Counted from the first letter of the stretch, positions 14,476 through 23,530 are shown. The stretch is DNA of 28,406 bases from Negativicutes bacterium (GCA_031292035.1 JARLHX010000021.1:1-28406); one strand, 5' to 3'. The notes: a model not told the origin generated them from the sequence alone. Numbers and translations: made by a program.

Positions 14476-15783
14476 TTGAAGTGCTGCTACAATGTATCTA
14501 AGCAATTGGTTGGTGTGGTTCTATCTTTGACATTTCTGTTACTGCCAACACTAGCCGGCGCGCAGGCAGCTCTGACGCTGAACGATTGTGTGCAGCTAAC
14601 CCTTGCCAATAACCATTCTCTCCAGGCACAACGTTTCGATTTGGCGTCCAAAGAGTCTTTAGCTGATGGCGCAAAAGGGCTTGCCGGTCCGAAGATCACA
14701 TTTGGCGCAAGTTACCAGTGGCAGGAAGACCCAACGGGGATTATTGTAGCTCACGGCCTTACTACTCCCGCGATATTTGATGATCGCGGAAAAGTATGGG
14801 GGTTTAGCTTGCTGCAAAACATCTATGACGCCGGAAAGACCGGAGCACTCATCAAATATAGCGACGATACCGCCCGTTTGCAGAGTTACGAAACCAGTTC
14901 TCAGGAGCTAAACCTCGTAGGCAATGTAGTGAAGAACTTTTATAGGATATTACAAATGAATGACAATATCAAAGCACAGCAGGACACGGTTAATGCCCTG
15001 GAATCGCTGTCAAACGATACGCATGACAAGCTAAAACTCGGCCGAGTGGCTGAAGTGGACAGTTTGCAGGTCGAGGCCCAGTTCCTGGCTGAAAAGGAAA
15101 AGCTTATGCGTTATCAAAATGACCGGGACCGACAAGTTTCGTTACTCAAAGCAGCTATGGGTGTAGCGCAATCAAAATATATTGAGTTGACCGGGACGCT
15201 GAATGATTATGATTTCAGTATCCCCATTGTTACCGACTTGTCCCGCAACCCGGAAATCCAAAAGGCATCGGTCCGTAAAGCACAATCCGAAGATTCGCTC
15301 AAGTCCGCAAAAGCCGACAGCGCCATGCAGTTGAGCCTCAATGGCCGCTACAACGTGACGGCGGTCAGCCGGGTAGGAGTGCATCAGGACGAAATGTGGA
15401 TAGTTATGGTTCAGGCTAACCTGCCTGTATTTGACGGCGGTATCATCGCATCCAATATTCGGCAGACCAAATTGCAGGTTGGGAAAAGTGCGGAGAGCTA
15501 CGCGCAGACCGTCAGCGATGCCGAGGCAACCGCCTATTCCGCCCGCTTAAGCGCTGATTCTGCCGTAGTCAGGGTTGACGCTAGCAAGGCGTCGCTTGAT
15601 CGCGCCCAGGAAGCATACCGTATTGTTGAGCTATCTTACCGCGTCAACAAGGCGTCGGTTACAGATCTATTATTTGCGCAGGCGACACAGACAACTTCCC
15701 AGGCTGCTTACTACCAGGCCATCTTCGACCGCATTAGCGCAGTTGTCGATTTGAAAATAGCTTACGGACAGAAGGTGCTCTGA
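14476..15783 (+). CDS. TolC-family outer membrane efflux protein
   Basis: 435 aa. A signal peptide (VVLSLTFLLLPTLAGAQA) precedes LTLNDCVQLTLANNHSLQAQRFDLASKESL, the usual first segment of OEP proteins. Two tandem OEP domains follow, with long coiled-coil helices (about 110-220 and 330-420) and the recurrent AYRIVELSYRVNKASVTDLLFAQATQTTSQAAYYQAIFDR type of motif near the end. The start is TTG 14476, eight bases after AAAGGAG (14461-14467). The ATG at 14413 has no ribosome site and lies inside the promoter. It overlaps the next gene region by ATGA. It provides the outer-membrane channel for the RND pump and possibly for the MacB-like transporter. Its presence shows a diderm envelope. Confidence 0.92.
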   Translation: MKCCYNVSKQLVGVVLSLTFLLLPTLAGAQAALTLNDCVQLTLANNHSLQAQRFDLASKESLADGAKGLAGPKITFGASYQWQEDPTGIIVAHGLTTPAIFDDRGKVWGFSLLQNIYDAGKTGALIKYSDDTARLQSYETSSQELNLVGNVVKNFYRILQMNDNIKAQQDTVNALESLSNDTHDKLKLGRVAEVDSLQVEAQFLAEKEKLMRYQNDRDRQVSLLKAAMGVAQSKYIELTGTLNDYDFSIPIVTDLSRNPEIQKASVRKAQSEDSLKSAKADSAMQLSLNGRYNVTAVSRVGVHQDEMWIVMVQANLPVFDGGIIASNIRQTKLQVGKSAESYAQTVSDAEATAYSARLSADSAVVRVDASKASLDRAQEAYRIVELSYRVNKASVTDLLFAQATQTTSQAAYYQAIFDRISAVVDLKIAYGQKVL

Positions 15784-15806
15784 TGAAACTACAAGGGAGG
15801 ATTGAC

Positions 15807-16964
15807 ATGAAGGCTATGTCCAAGAAATGGCTCTACGGTCTAATCGGCGTTGTCATACTTGCACTTGCCGCCGGCTTGGTTGTAATAAAAAACAAGGAAC
15901 TGGCGACAACTAACAAGCCGGTTCAGCGTAACGTGCCGGTCCAGGTAGCCACTGCTAAATCCGGAGTGGTTCCCGTGACGCTACATTATCTCGGCAAAGC
16001 TGAGTCTGTACTCACCGCAGATATCACGTCGCGCATTGCGGCCAGCATATTGGCCGTCCGCTACCGCGAAGGTGACACCGTTCGTGCAGGGGAAGTGTTG
16101 GTCGATTTAGATGACATGACACTGGCGAACAAAGTACGTGCTTCGGATGCCGATACCCGGGCGGCGCAAAGTTTAGTCGCCAGCGCGGAAAGCAACTATC
16201 AGGCGCAAAAGGCCAGCTTTGACCGAGATGAATATCTTTATAAAAATAAGGCTTTGTCACAAGAAGCCTATGAAAGGTCAAAGGCAATTACTGATGCGGC
16301 GTACAGCCAGATCGTTGTCGCCCAGGAGAGGGTCAAGTTCTTATCCGAAAGCCGGCAGGCTTCGGCTACGGAACTGGGTTACGCTCATATTGCTGCTCCC
16401 TTCGCCGGAGTTATTACCAAACGCTCTGCCGAACCCGGAGAACTTGCAGTGCCAGGGAAGCCATTGCTGACTTTACAGGGAATGAATGATGGCTATAAGA
16501 TAACCACGCAGGTTCCCCAGGAACAGGCCGTAACGCTTAAACCAGGCATCGACGTTATTGTTTCGGACGGTACGAATAAGGCAACTGCCACGGTATATAA
16601 AGTGTATCCAGCGTTAGCCAGTAACAGTTTAGTAACGGTGGAGATTCGCATGACAGAAATGCCTTTTAAACTGCCGGCAGGGTCGAACCTTGGAGTAGAT
16701 TTTGTGATGAACCGCGCCGAGGGGCTGGTAGTTCCCGTGCAAGCATTGGCAATCAACAAAAAAGGTGCTTTTGTAGTCATTGTAGGGGAGAATAACGTCG
16801 TTCACCAAGCTCCTGTGCAGGTGGTGGGCCGTAACGACAAGGAAGCGGCGATTACCGGCATTGATCCAAATGCAACCGTCGTTGTCGGTCAAGAGAACTT
16901 ACTCATGCAGTTAATGGATGGTAAAACAGTGACAGTGATTCCCGCGGGGGGGGATGGCAAGTGA
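15807..16964 (+). CDS. RND efflux periplasmic adaptor (membrane fusion protein)
   Basis: 385 aa. An N-terminal membrane anchor (KKWLYGLIGVVILALAAGLVVI) with no lipobox is followed by the adaptor layout: a biotinyl/lipoyl half-motif (ILAVRYREGDTVRAGEVLVDLDD near 75), a coiled-coil hairpin at about 105-190, the second lipoyl half (AHIAAPFAGVITKR near 200), a beta barrel, and a C-terminal domain ending VGQENLLMQLMDGKTVTVI. ATG 15807 is preferred because GGGAGG (15795-15800) stands six bases before it; ATG 15783 overlaps the TolC stop and would add eight residues. It bridges the RND pump and TolC-type channel. Confidence 0.9.
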   Translation: MKAMSKKWLYGLIGVVILALAAGLVVIKNKELATTNKPVQRNVPVQVATAKSGVVPVTLHYLGKAESVLTADITSRIAASILAVRYREGDTVRAGEVLVDLDDMTLANKVRASDADTRAAQSLVASAESNYQAQKASFDRDEYLYKNKALSQEAYERSKAITDAAYSQIVVAQERVKFLSESRQASATELGYAHIAAPFAGVITKRSAEPGELAVPGKPLLTLQGMNDGYKITTQVPQEQAVTLKPGIDVIVSDGTNKATATVYKVYPALASNSLVTVEIRMTEMPFKLPAGSNLGVDFVMNRAEGLVVPVQALAINKKGAFVVIVGENNVVHQAPVQVVGRNDKEAAITGIDPNATVVVGQENLLMQLMDGKTVTVIPAGGDGK

Positions 16965-19900
16965 ATGGTTTGATAGCTAAGTATCTGGCCCGGCCGTACC
17001 TAGTATTATCTTTCGTCCTGCTTTTAGCGATGATTGGCATTATGGGTTACTTCCAGATGCCGCTTAATCTTTATCCGGACAGCGACCGCCCGCAAATCAC
17101 GGTCATGACCGTCGAGCCAGGGGCGGCGGCGGCAGACGTCGAGGCAAAAATCAGCCGAACCATTGAAAAAGAACTGGCCACGCTGGGTAACGTGCTGCGC
17201 GTGAGTTCGACGAGCAAAGATGAAGTATCGGTTGTTAATGTTGAGTTTGACTATACCCGATCAGTTGATTCGGCGGCAACCGATGTTTCTAACGCCATCA
17301 GTAAAGTCATGGGCCAGTTGCCAACGGACATCCGCACGCCACAGGTCTTCAAAATCAGTCAGGCCACCCAGCCGACCGTGATCTTAGGCCTATCGCCCAA
17401 GCCTGATTCCGCGCTCGACATGGCCCAGGTCCGGCAATTGGCGGACAATGAAATTAAGGAAGAACTGGGGCGCGTTAGCGGCATTGCCCAGGTAGACGTC
17501 TTCGGCGGATATCAGCCTGAATTAAAAGTATCCGTGAACCCAGACGCCTTGACGCGCTTTTCCGTTGCGATTAGTGATGTGACAGCCGCGCTTGCCGCCA
17601 ATAACGTCAACGTGCCGAATGGTTTGATTATTAAAAACGCAAGCCAATATCTGCTGAAAACGCAGGGCGAGTTCATTACTCCAGAAGACGCCGGCAACAT
17701 TGTCGTCGCCCATCGGCAAACCGGCGACATTCACCTGCGGGATTTGGCGACAGTCACCCGCAGTGTCGTAGAACCCCAATCCTCCTACCATGGCAACGGC
17801 CATCCGGCAATAGGGATGAGCATTCTCCGCTCACCCGTGGGCGTAACGATGGACGGTGTAAAAGCGGTAGAAAGCTACTTGCCCACGTTAAAGCAAAAGT
17901 ACCCGGGGATCAATTTTGAAATTAGTGATACTCAAGGCACATTAATCCGCACCAGCGTCGAGAATATGCAGGATGCTTTGCGTGACGCCATATTGCTTAC
18001 CGTTTTTGTCATCTTCCTGTTTCTCGGCAATATGCGCATCACTTTGTTGGCCGCAATATCGCTGCCCTTTACATATTTGCTTACCTTCGGCGTGATGTGG
18101 CTCATGGGCTCGGAATTTAATATGGTCACTTTGACGGGTGTTATCGTAGCCGTAGGTATGCTGCTGGACGATGCCATCGTTGTCTTGGAAAACATTGCTC
18201 GGCATTATGAGCAGCATCCTGACAAGCTGCGAGACGCTGTTGTCGGGGGTACGGAAGAAGTATTGCTCGCCATTTTCTCTGGCACCTACGCCACCGTAAT
18301 GGTTATTGCACCCATCATATTTGTCGGCGGCTATGTGCAGACCATTTTACGACCCTTATCGCTCTCCTTGTGCATCGCACTGATTGCATCCTATATCGTC
18401 TCGGTAACCATCATTCCGATACTGGCGCCGATATTGTTGAAAGCTACTTTTAAGCCGAATCTTATTGAGAAAGTGGCAATCTATTTCGATAAAAAAATCA
18501 TTGAGCGTCTTTGCAATTTTTACGTCGGAGCATTGGGTGTCGCCTTGCGCTATCGTCTCGTCTTTATTGTTGTCGGCGTGATACTATTCATGGTGAGCAC
18601 TAAACTGCTTCCTTTAGTGGGCAAAGACCTACAGCCGTCAATGGACACGGGGATCATTAAAATCAATTTTGAAACCAACACCGACATGTCTCTTGCTGAC
18701 ACTGAAAAAATCGCTACATCTATGGAAAAAGCCATTTACGCTCAGCCAGGAGTGTTAAGTGTATCGACCATTATCGGGTCGGAGTCGGGGATTGTCAGCT
18801 TCGGTAGCGGCAAACTGCCGCAGCAGGGAAACATTACTATTCGATTGGCCGACAAATTTCATCGTCCCGATACCATCTGGCAGGTCGAGGAACGCCTGCG
18901 TCAGCAGTTTAGCCTCATTCCAGGCATCAAATATGTCGATGTCTTTGATTTTGGGGCAACAGCGATGTCCAGTATTAAAGCCCCTGTCGATGTGATGATT
19001 TCTGGGCCTGATCGTACGGTACTCAATAATCTCGGGCAGCAGGTTTACGAAAAGATGAATCAAGTGCCGGGTCTAACGACTGTATCCCGCAGTTGGACCG
19101 CGGATAAAAAGGAGCTTGTTTTTGTCGCCAATAAGGAACGGTGTGCCCTATACGAAGTCTCGCCGGCATCGGTATCGAGACAAATGGCTGAAGCAGTGCG
19201 GGGGGCCCCGGCGTCTACATTCCGAATAAATGAAGAAGACGGCATTAATTTCAGGGTGGAATACCCATTGGATAAACGGAATGACATCGAAAAGCTGTTA
19301 ACAATGTTGATTAACACTCCTAAAGGCCCTATACCCCTTCAATCGCTGGGAACAGTATCGCTCAATAGTTCCCCGACCATATTTACCCGCCAGGGTTTGC
19401 AGAATACCATCGATATTCTCGGCTACCGGGAAAGGATGGCTATTAGTCATCTGAACGAAGGTGTCCAAAAGGGGCTGTCCGGCATTAAGTTGCCTGAAGG
19501 TTATAAGATAACACAGGAAGGTGACCTCAAGGATATGTTGTCGTCGGGTGAAACTATGTCTCGGGCGCTCGGCATAGGCTTGATACTCTTGTACTTTAGC
19601 CTGATACCGGCCTTCAGGTCTTTTGTTCATCCGCTCATCATCATGTCAGCAATTCCATTGGGGTTTATCGGTGCTGTGTGGTCACTCCTGGCTGCCGGTA
19701 AACACGTTTCGCAATCCGGGACAATGGGCATGATTTTGCTGGCTGGTATTGTCGTCAAAAACTCAATTTTGCTGATCGATTTTATTTTGGAAGCCCGCGA
19801 GGGCGGAAGCGATCTGAGGCAGGCCATAACCGACAGTGTGCGGATTCGGACACGTCCTATTCTAATGACTGCCTGTGGCACGGCCGTTGGCATGATTCCG

Positions 19901-20098
19901 ATTGCCATGGAATGGGCTGTTGGCTTAGAAAGGCTATCTCCTTTAGCTGTTGTGTCTATTGGCGGACTAATGCTCTCGACCTTTTTGACGCTGATCTATG
20001 TGCCAATACTTTATAGTCTGATAGAAGATATCAAAAGTTTTGTCTTCAGATATTCGAAAAGATTAGGATTTGTCGAGAGTAAAACAATAAAGGGTTAA
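16961..20098 (+). CDS. RND-family multidrug efflux transporter (AcrB/HAE1-like)
   Basis: 1045 aa, full length. The N-terminus is typical (LARPYLVLSFVLLLAMIGIMGYFQMPLNLYPD). TM4 carries the proton-relay acidic pair in GMLLDDAIVVLENIARHYE near residue 400. Two large periplasmic loops (about 35-330 and 560-860) and twelve TMs in two halves are visible. Hydrophobic drug-type HAE1 pumps and heavy-metal HME pumps both have this size; LLDDAIVVLENI points to the HAE1 side, but the substrate cannot be read. GTG 16961 overlaps the adaptor's stop. It forms with the two preceding genes a complete tripartite pump under the site C promoter. Confidence 0.93.
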   Translation: MNGLIAKYLARPYLVLSFVLLLAMIGIMGYFQMPLNLYPDSDRPQITVMTVEPGAAAADVEAKISRTIEKELATLGNVLRVSSTSKDEVSVVNVEFDYTRSVDSAATDVSNAISKVMGQLPTDIRTPQVFKISQATQPTVILGLSPKPDSALDMAQVRQLADNEIKEELGRVSGIAQVDVFGGYQPELKVSVNPDALTRFSVAISDVTAALAANNVNVPNGLIIKNASQYLLKTQGEFITPEDAGNIVVAHRQTGDIHLRDLATVTRSVVEPQSSYHGNGHPAIGMSILRSPVGVTMDGVKAVESYLPTLKQKYPGINFEISDTQGTLIRTSVENMQDALRDAILLTVFVIFLFLGNMRITLLAAISLPFTYLLTFGVMWLMGSEFNMVTLTGVIVAVGMLLDDAIVVLENIARHYEQHPDKLRDAVVGGTEEVLLAIFSGTYATVMVIAPIIFVGGYVQTILRPLSLSLCIALIASYIVSVTIIPILAPILLKATFKPNLIEKVAIYFDKKIIERLCNFYVGALGVALRYRLVFIVVGVILFMVSTKLLPLVGKDLQPSMDTGIIKINFETNTDMSLADTEKIATSMEKAIYAQPGVLSVSTIIGSESGIVSFGSGKLPQQGNITIRLADKFHRPDTIWQVEERLRQQFSLIPGIKYVDVFDFGATAMSSIKAPVDVMISGPDRTVLNNLGQQVYEKMNQVPGLTTVSRSWTADKKELVFVANKERCALYEVSPASVSRQMAEAVRGAPASTFRINEEDGINFRVEYPLDKRNDIEKLLTMLINTPKGPIPLQSLGTVSLNSSPTIFTRQGLQNTIDILGYRERMAISHLNEGVQKGLSGIKLPEGYKITQEGDLKDMLSSGETMSRALGIGLILLYFSLIPAFRSFVHPLIIMSAIPLGFIGAVWSLLAAGKHVSQSGTMGMILLAGIVVKNSILLIDFILEAREGGSDLRQAITDSVRIRTRPILMTACGTAVGMIPIAMEWAVGLERLSPLAVVSIGGLMLSTFLTLIYVPILYSLIEDIKSFVFRYSKRLGFVESKTIKG

Positions 20099-20169
20099 AC
20101 ACGGGTATCGCTGTCGCTGATTAATGGGCGTGGTTTAGCGGCGAATGAAAGGAGTCCATCAGTAAATAA

Positions 20170-21339
20170 ATGTTAAACAGTAAGGATTGCACCTCATTGG
20201 GCAAATATATATTTGCGATATGCATAATATACTCACTTTCACTGGCGCGATCCGGCATCGCGGCACCGAACCCACCGAATATCGCCGCTAAATCGGCAAT
20301 CGTGATCGAGGCCTCCACAGGCAAGGTTATTTATGCGAAAAACGCGGAAGAAAAACGCTATCCGGCCAGTACAACCAAGATAATGACACTGATAACGGCG
20401 CTGGAACATGGGAATATGGATGATATAATAACAATCAGCGCCAATGCCGCAAATACGGAAGGTTCCTCGCTATACCTCAAGCCCGACGAGCGACTAAAAA
20501 TGGCGGATATACTTTACGGGATGATGCTGATTTCCGGCAATGACGCCACGGTGGCGGTGGCTTAGCATATTTCGGGATCGGTTGAAAAATTCGCTAGATT
20601 AATGACTGATAAAGCTCATGCCATTGGTGCCGTTAATACTAATTTTATAAATCCCAGTGGTTTACCTGACACGAACCACTATACGACGGCCCATGATCTG
20701 GCCATTTTGACCGCTTATGGCTACAAGAATTCTTTGTTTCGGCAAATTGTCGGCACGCAACACAAAGTAATTCCTTGGCCAGGTAAAGAGTACGACCGGG
20801 ACTTGTACAACGAAAATAAATTGTTGCGGCTGTATGATGGCGCTAACGGCGTAAAAACGGGTTACACCGACGCCGCTGGGCTTTGCTTGGTGGCGGGTGC
20901 TAAACGTGATAATTTGCAATTGATTTCAGTTGTATTGGACGACGACAAAATGTGGGACGATTCAAAAGCACTACTGGATTTTGCTTCTAGCAAACTTCGG
21001 CCGGTAGAACTATTCAAAAAGGGAGATATTTTAAAGACCCTGCGTGTAGTTGACGGAAAAACCGATAGCGTGATGCTTGTCATCGGCTCAAATTTGATTG
21101 TTCCTGTATCTGATGAGGATTTGGATCAGTTTACAACGGCTATTGATGCGCCGGGTAGGATGGAAGCCCCGATAACCGCAGGGGAGAAAATTGGCTCAGT
21201 ACGGGTGTTGTATAGGAATAGGGAAATCGATAAGATAGACCTAATTGCCGCTGAAAACGTGGAGCGAAAATCTTTCTTTAGATTAATCTGGACTTCGGTT
21301 TTGAGTATCGTCAATTCTATCGTTGGCGGCTTTTCGTGA
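20170..21339 (+). pseudogene. D-alanyl-D-alanine carboxypeptidase gene interrupted by an in-frame TAG
   Basis: A single frame from ATG 20170 to TGA at 21339 encodes a DacA/DacF-type penicillin-binding protein of 389 codons, interrupted by TAG at 20563-20565. Ahead of it are a signal-like segment, the SxxK motif S67-T-T-K70 and SGN at 122-124. Behind it come the KTG motif (GVKTGYTDAAG) and the C-terminal PBP5-C domain plus an amphipathic tail. In relatives this position reads A-E-H-I, so GAG to TAG is the simplest change. Without suppression the product lacks KTG and should be inactive. ATG 20602 could restart translation but lacks a ribosome site and the catalytic serine. Ribosome site AAAGGAG at 20148-20154 is 15 bases from the ATG, unusually far. 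A sequencing error is an alternative. Confidence 0.8.
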
Positions 21340-21378
21340 AAATCACTCAGAACTGCTGGCTCAAGGTCAGCGATTGAT

Positions 21379-21433
21379 TTCACACTTTCTTCACACTTCC
21401 TCCATACTTTCGCCTCACTTATTGGTTACACTA
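21379..21433 (+). promoter_or_regulatory. 11-bp direct-repeat operator/promoter (site D) of the YckD-like gene
   Basis: The clearest copy. Units: TTCACACTTTC (21379), TTCACACTTCC (21390), TCCATACTTTC (21401), GCCTCACTTAT (21412) and TGGTTACACTA (21423). TACACT at 21427-21432 is the presumed -10. The start point would lie near 21439 and the ribosome site GGAGG (21462-21466) follows. The head-to-tail 11-base spacing is what a dimer of an OmpR/PhoB-family regulator recognises. Confidence 0.75.
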
Positions 21434-21474
21434 AAGATGGAAACCAAAGGGAAAAAAGATTGGAGGCAGGAAAA

Positions 21475-21882
21475 ATGAAAAAGGCAGTAGTCTTAACCTT
21501 AGTCGGTCTGCTGGTCTTGGCAGTCGTCTCAATGGCTTATGCTGCGACCACAAATAACCCGACCAACTTCCCGCCGTGGGCTCGTAATCAAACGCTTACG
21601 GAGGACCAACAAAAAGAACTTGCTCCGCTGTTTAATCAGATGAACGACCTGAGAAGCCAAATGGTTGAAGTCCAAAAACAGGTCATCCAAAAGCAGGTAA
21701 AGTTCGGGAATCTGACCCAGGAACAGGCGGATCAGCGTATCGCCTGGATGAAAGATCGTCAAGAAAGAGGTTTTGGCCCCGGCATGATGGGGAGAGGCCC
21801 TGGAATGATGCGCGGCGGTCCTGGCTTTGGCCCCGGTGGTAATGGCCCTGGGTGGCAGCAACAACAGCAGAATAATAAGTAA
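21475..21882 (+). CDS. Exported YckD/DUF2680-like protein with Met/Gly-rich tail
   Basis: 135 aa. A cleavable signal peptide ends at AYA (residues 21-23). A helical region at 40-95 (LTEDQQKELAPLFNQMNDLR, then QVKFGNLTQEQADQRIAWMKDR) resembles YckD/DUF2680 and, loosely, Spy/CpxP-type periplasmic proteins. The tail at 98-127 is low-complexity Gly/Pro/Met with two MMxRG clusters and ends in a Gln/Asn run. The tail contains GPGMMGRG, which also occurs in the sensor kinase at 4547-6082. The start is ATG 21475, eight bases after GGAGG. It is transcribed alone, between site D and a strong terminator that overlaps its stop. A role as a stress-induced periplasmic chaperone or metal-binding feedback protein is inference. 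Confidence 0.8.
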   Translation: MKKAVVLTLVGLLVLAVVSMAYAATTNNPTNFPPWARNQTLTEDQQKELAPLFNQMNDLRSQMVEVQKQVIQKQVKFGNLTQEQADQRIAWMKDRQERGFGPGMMGRGPGMMRGGPGFGPGGNGPGWQQQQQNNK

Positions 21883-21924
21883 GAACAGAAAGAATCTCGC
21901 TCAGGCGGGATTCTTTCTGTTCTT
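21881..21924 (+). terminator. Strong intrinsic terminator of the YckD-like gene
   Basis: AAGAACAGAAAGAATCTCGC (21881-21900) pairs with GCGGGATTCTTTCTGTTCTT (21905-21924) over 20 bp with a single G-T wobble and a TCAG loop. The stem begins inside the stop codon. Because the arms are A- and T-rich at their bases, it can work on both strands. Confidence 0.92.
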
Positions 21925-22020
21925 ATAGGGCATGGTCAACATTGCTTCATCGATAACAAAGATTTTGAGGGCAGGCAAGATCAACAGAATGGAATATGGG
22001 CGCAAATCCTTTGTTTAGAA

Positions 22021-22075
22021 TTTACACTTTTGTTACACTTTTTCCATACTTTCTCCACACATGATGTTTACACTA
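22021..22075 (+). promoter_or_regulatory. 11-bp direct-repeat operator/promoter (site E) of the SGNH/serine-hydrolase operon
   Basis: Units: TTTACACTTTT (22021), GTTACACTTTT (22032), TCCATACTTTC (22043), TCCACACATGA (22054) and TGTTTACACTA (22065), with TACACT at 22069-22074. Unit 3 is identical to unit 3 of site D. The ATG at 22061 lies inside the element and so cannot be a start. Confidence 0.75.
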
Positions 22076-22114
22076 AGATTGAAGGTTCCTATGGTTCAAA
22101 TGGGAGTAATTAGA

Positions 22115-23491
22115 ATGGTGAAAACCGGAGTTTGGCCTCTGCATCTATCGATACCGATAATAATACTTGCTGCTTTGTTTTATGTTGTTGCTGATACGCG
22201 GCTAATTTGCCCACTACCCTGGCTGCAAAATATTACAGAGGCAAAGCAACTTGAAAAGGGGCCAGACCAGTCGTACGAAATCAAACCATCGTCCACCGTG
22301 TACGCTGAATCTCCCCTATCAGTAAAGCCTGTTGTAACATGGACCAAAGTCGCTGGGGCTGTTTATTACGAAATCGAATTCCTGCGCGATCTGCCAGAAA
22401 ATCCTAATGGAACGGAGCTATCGATTCACCGGATAACTTCTTCCCGCGAAGTGTTTACCAACGGTTACAATGCCGACTTGACCGACTTCAATAGCAATAG
22501 GATCTATTGGCGAGTGAGAGCCCTTGACTTAAACGGCAACCCTTTAGGAGTGTTTTCCGATGCCCAGCGAATTTTTGTCGATCTTGCCAAGCATGTTTTG
22601 CTAAAACCTCAAATTACCGTCACCTTTAATGAAAATGGCATGGCAACGCCGCTATATCCGGTCTACTCCTGGATTCCCATACCTGGGGTCGTTACATACC
22701 AAGTAGAATTACTGAGCCAGCCACCGGAGAATCCCAACGGAACGGAGCCATCAGTGTACAGGATGCGGAGCAAAGACGTGGTAGGGTTCGACTGCTACGA
22801 CGATGAACCGAGGAATGTTCCAGGTGTGTACTATTGGCGGGTACGGGGCCTAGATGCGGCCGGCAACACGGTAGGTGGGTTTTCCGATGTCGGACGGTTC
22901 GTCGTAGACCTGGGAAAAGGCCGCTATGCCGCTACCTTCGGTGATAGTATCACCCATGGCGGCGGAGCAATCTCTTACTCGCCTGCGGACTGGGAATATG
23001 ATTATCAGACCTATTTGCAATTTCCGGTGATGAACCTGGGTAAAAGCGGCGATACATCAGAAACCATGGTTGAGAGGTTCGAGCAGGACGTACTGCCTTA
23101 CCACCCTCAATATCTTCTTATCCTCGGCGGAACAAACAGCCTGCGCGGCGGCACTCCTGCCAGTCAAGTGATTAAAGAACTGACGGCGATACGTGACAAG
23201 TGCTTGGCTGAAGGCATCAGGCCCATCTTTCTGACCCTGCCGCCCATCAACCCGGAGGCTATAAGTCAGGCATTCCAGGAAGAAACGGTGGCCAACTGGA
23301 GGCAAGAATTCGACGCGGTCAACAGCTTCATCAAGCGGCAGCAATACTATATTGATCTTGCTCCTTACCTGGCGGACGCCGAAAGGGAGTTGCCGGCCCA
23401 ATACGCTATCGATGGACTGCATCTTGATATTGAAGGTAAAAAGCGTATGGCGGAAATTATCAATACCAACTGGGAAAGGGTTACCCGTTGA
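22115..23491 (+). CDS. SGNH/GDSL-family hydrolase with two repeated beta modules
   Basis: 458 aa. An N-terminal hydrophobic segment (LSIPIIILAALFYVVA) acts as signal or anchor. Two related modules of about 100-130 residues follow, sharing PENPNGTE(L/P)S(I/V), YYWRVR.LD..GN and GxFSD, fibronectin-III-like in pattern. The C-terminal half is an SGNH hydrolase: block I GDSITHGG with Ser278, block II GKSGDTSE, block III GGTNSLRGG, and block V DGLHLD with the catalytic His. Such enzymes deacylate or deacetylate lipids, polysaccharides or peptidoglycan outside the membrane. ATG 22115 has GGGAG (22102-22106) eight bases upstream; earlier in-frame ATGs fall within or too near the promoter. It is followed 39 bases on by a serine hydrolase in the same operon. 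Confidence 0.88.
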   Translation: MVKTGVWPLHLSIPIIILAALFYVVADTRLICPLPWLQNITEAKQLEKGPDQSYEIKPSSTVYAESPLSVKPVVTWTKVAGAVYYEIEFLRDLPENPNGTELSIHRITSSREVFTNGYNADLTDFNSNRIYWRVRALDLNGNPLGVFSDAQRIFVDLAKHVLLKPQITVTFNENGMATPLYPVYSWIPIPGVVTYQVELLSQPPENPNGTEPSVYRMRSKDVVGFDCYDDEPRNVPGVYYWRVRGLDAAGNTVGGFSDVGRFVVDLGKGRYAATFGDSITHGGGAISYSPADWEYDYQTYLQFPVMNLGKSGDTSETMVERFEQDVLPYHPQYLLILGGTNSLRGGTPASQVIKELTAIRDKCLAEGIRPIFLTLPPINPEAISQAFQEETVANWRQEFDAVNSFIKRQQYYIDLAPYLADAERELPAQYAIDGLHLDIEGKKRMAEIINTNWERVTR

Positions 23492-23530
23492 CCGCCGGTA
23501 AATTATTTAAGCTGGGAGGTGAATGTTCTG

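Noticed and set aside
20563..20565. Pyrrolysine as the meaning of TAG in the carboxypeptidase gene
   Set aside because: The expected residue is Glu, one base from TAG, and nothing in the window suggests pyrrolysine genes. A nonsense mutation is simpler.
22061..22063. ATG 22061 as start of the SGNH hydrolase
   Set aside because: It lies inside the fourth 11-bp unit, upstream of the probable transcription start. ATG 22115 has a proper ribosome site.
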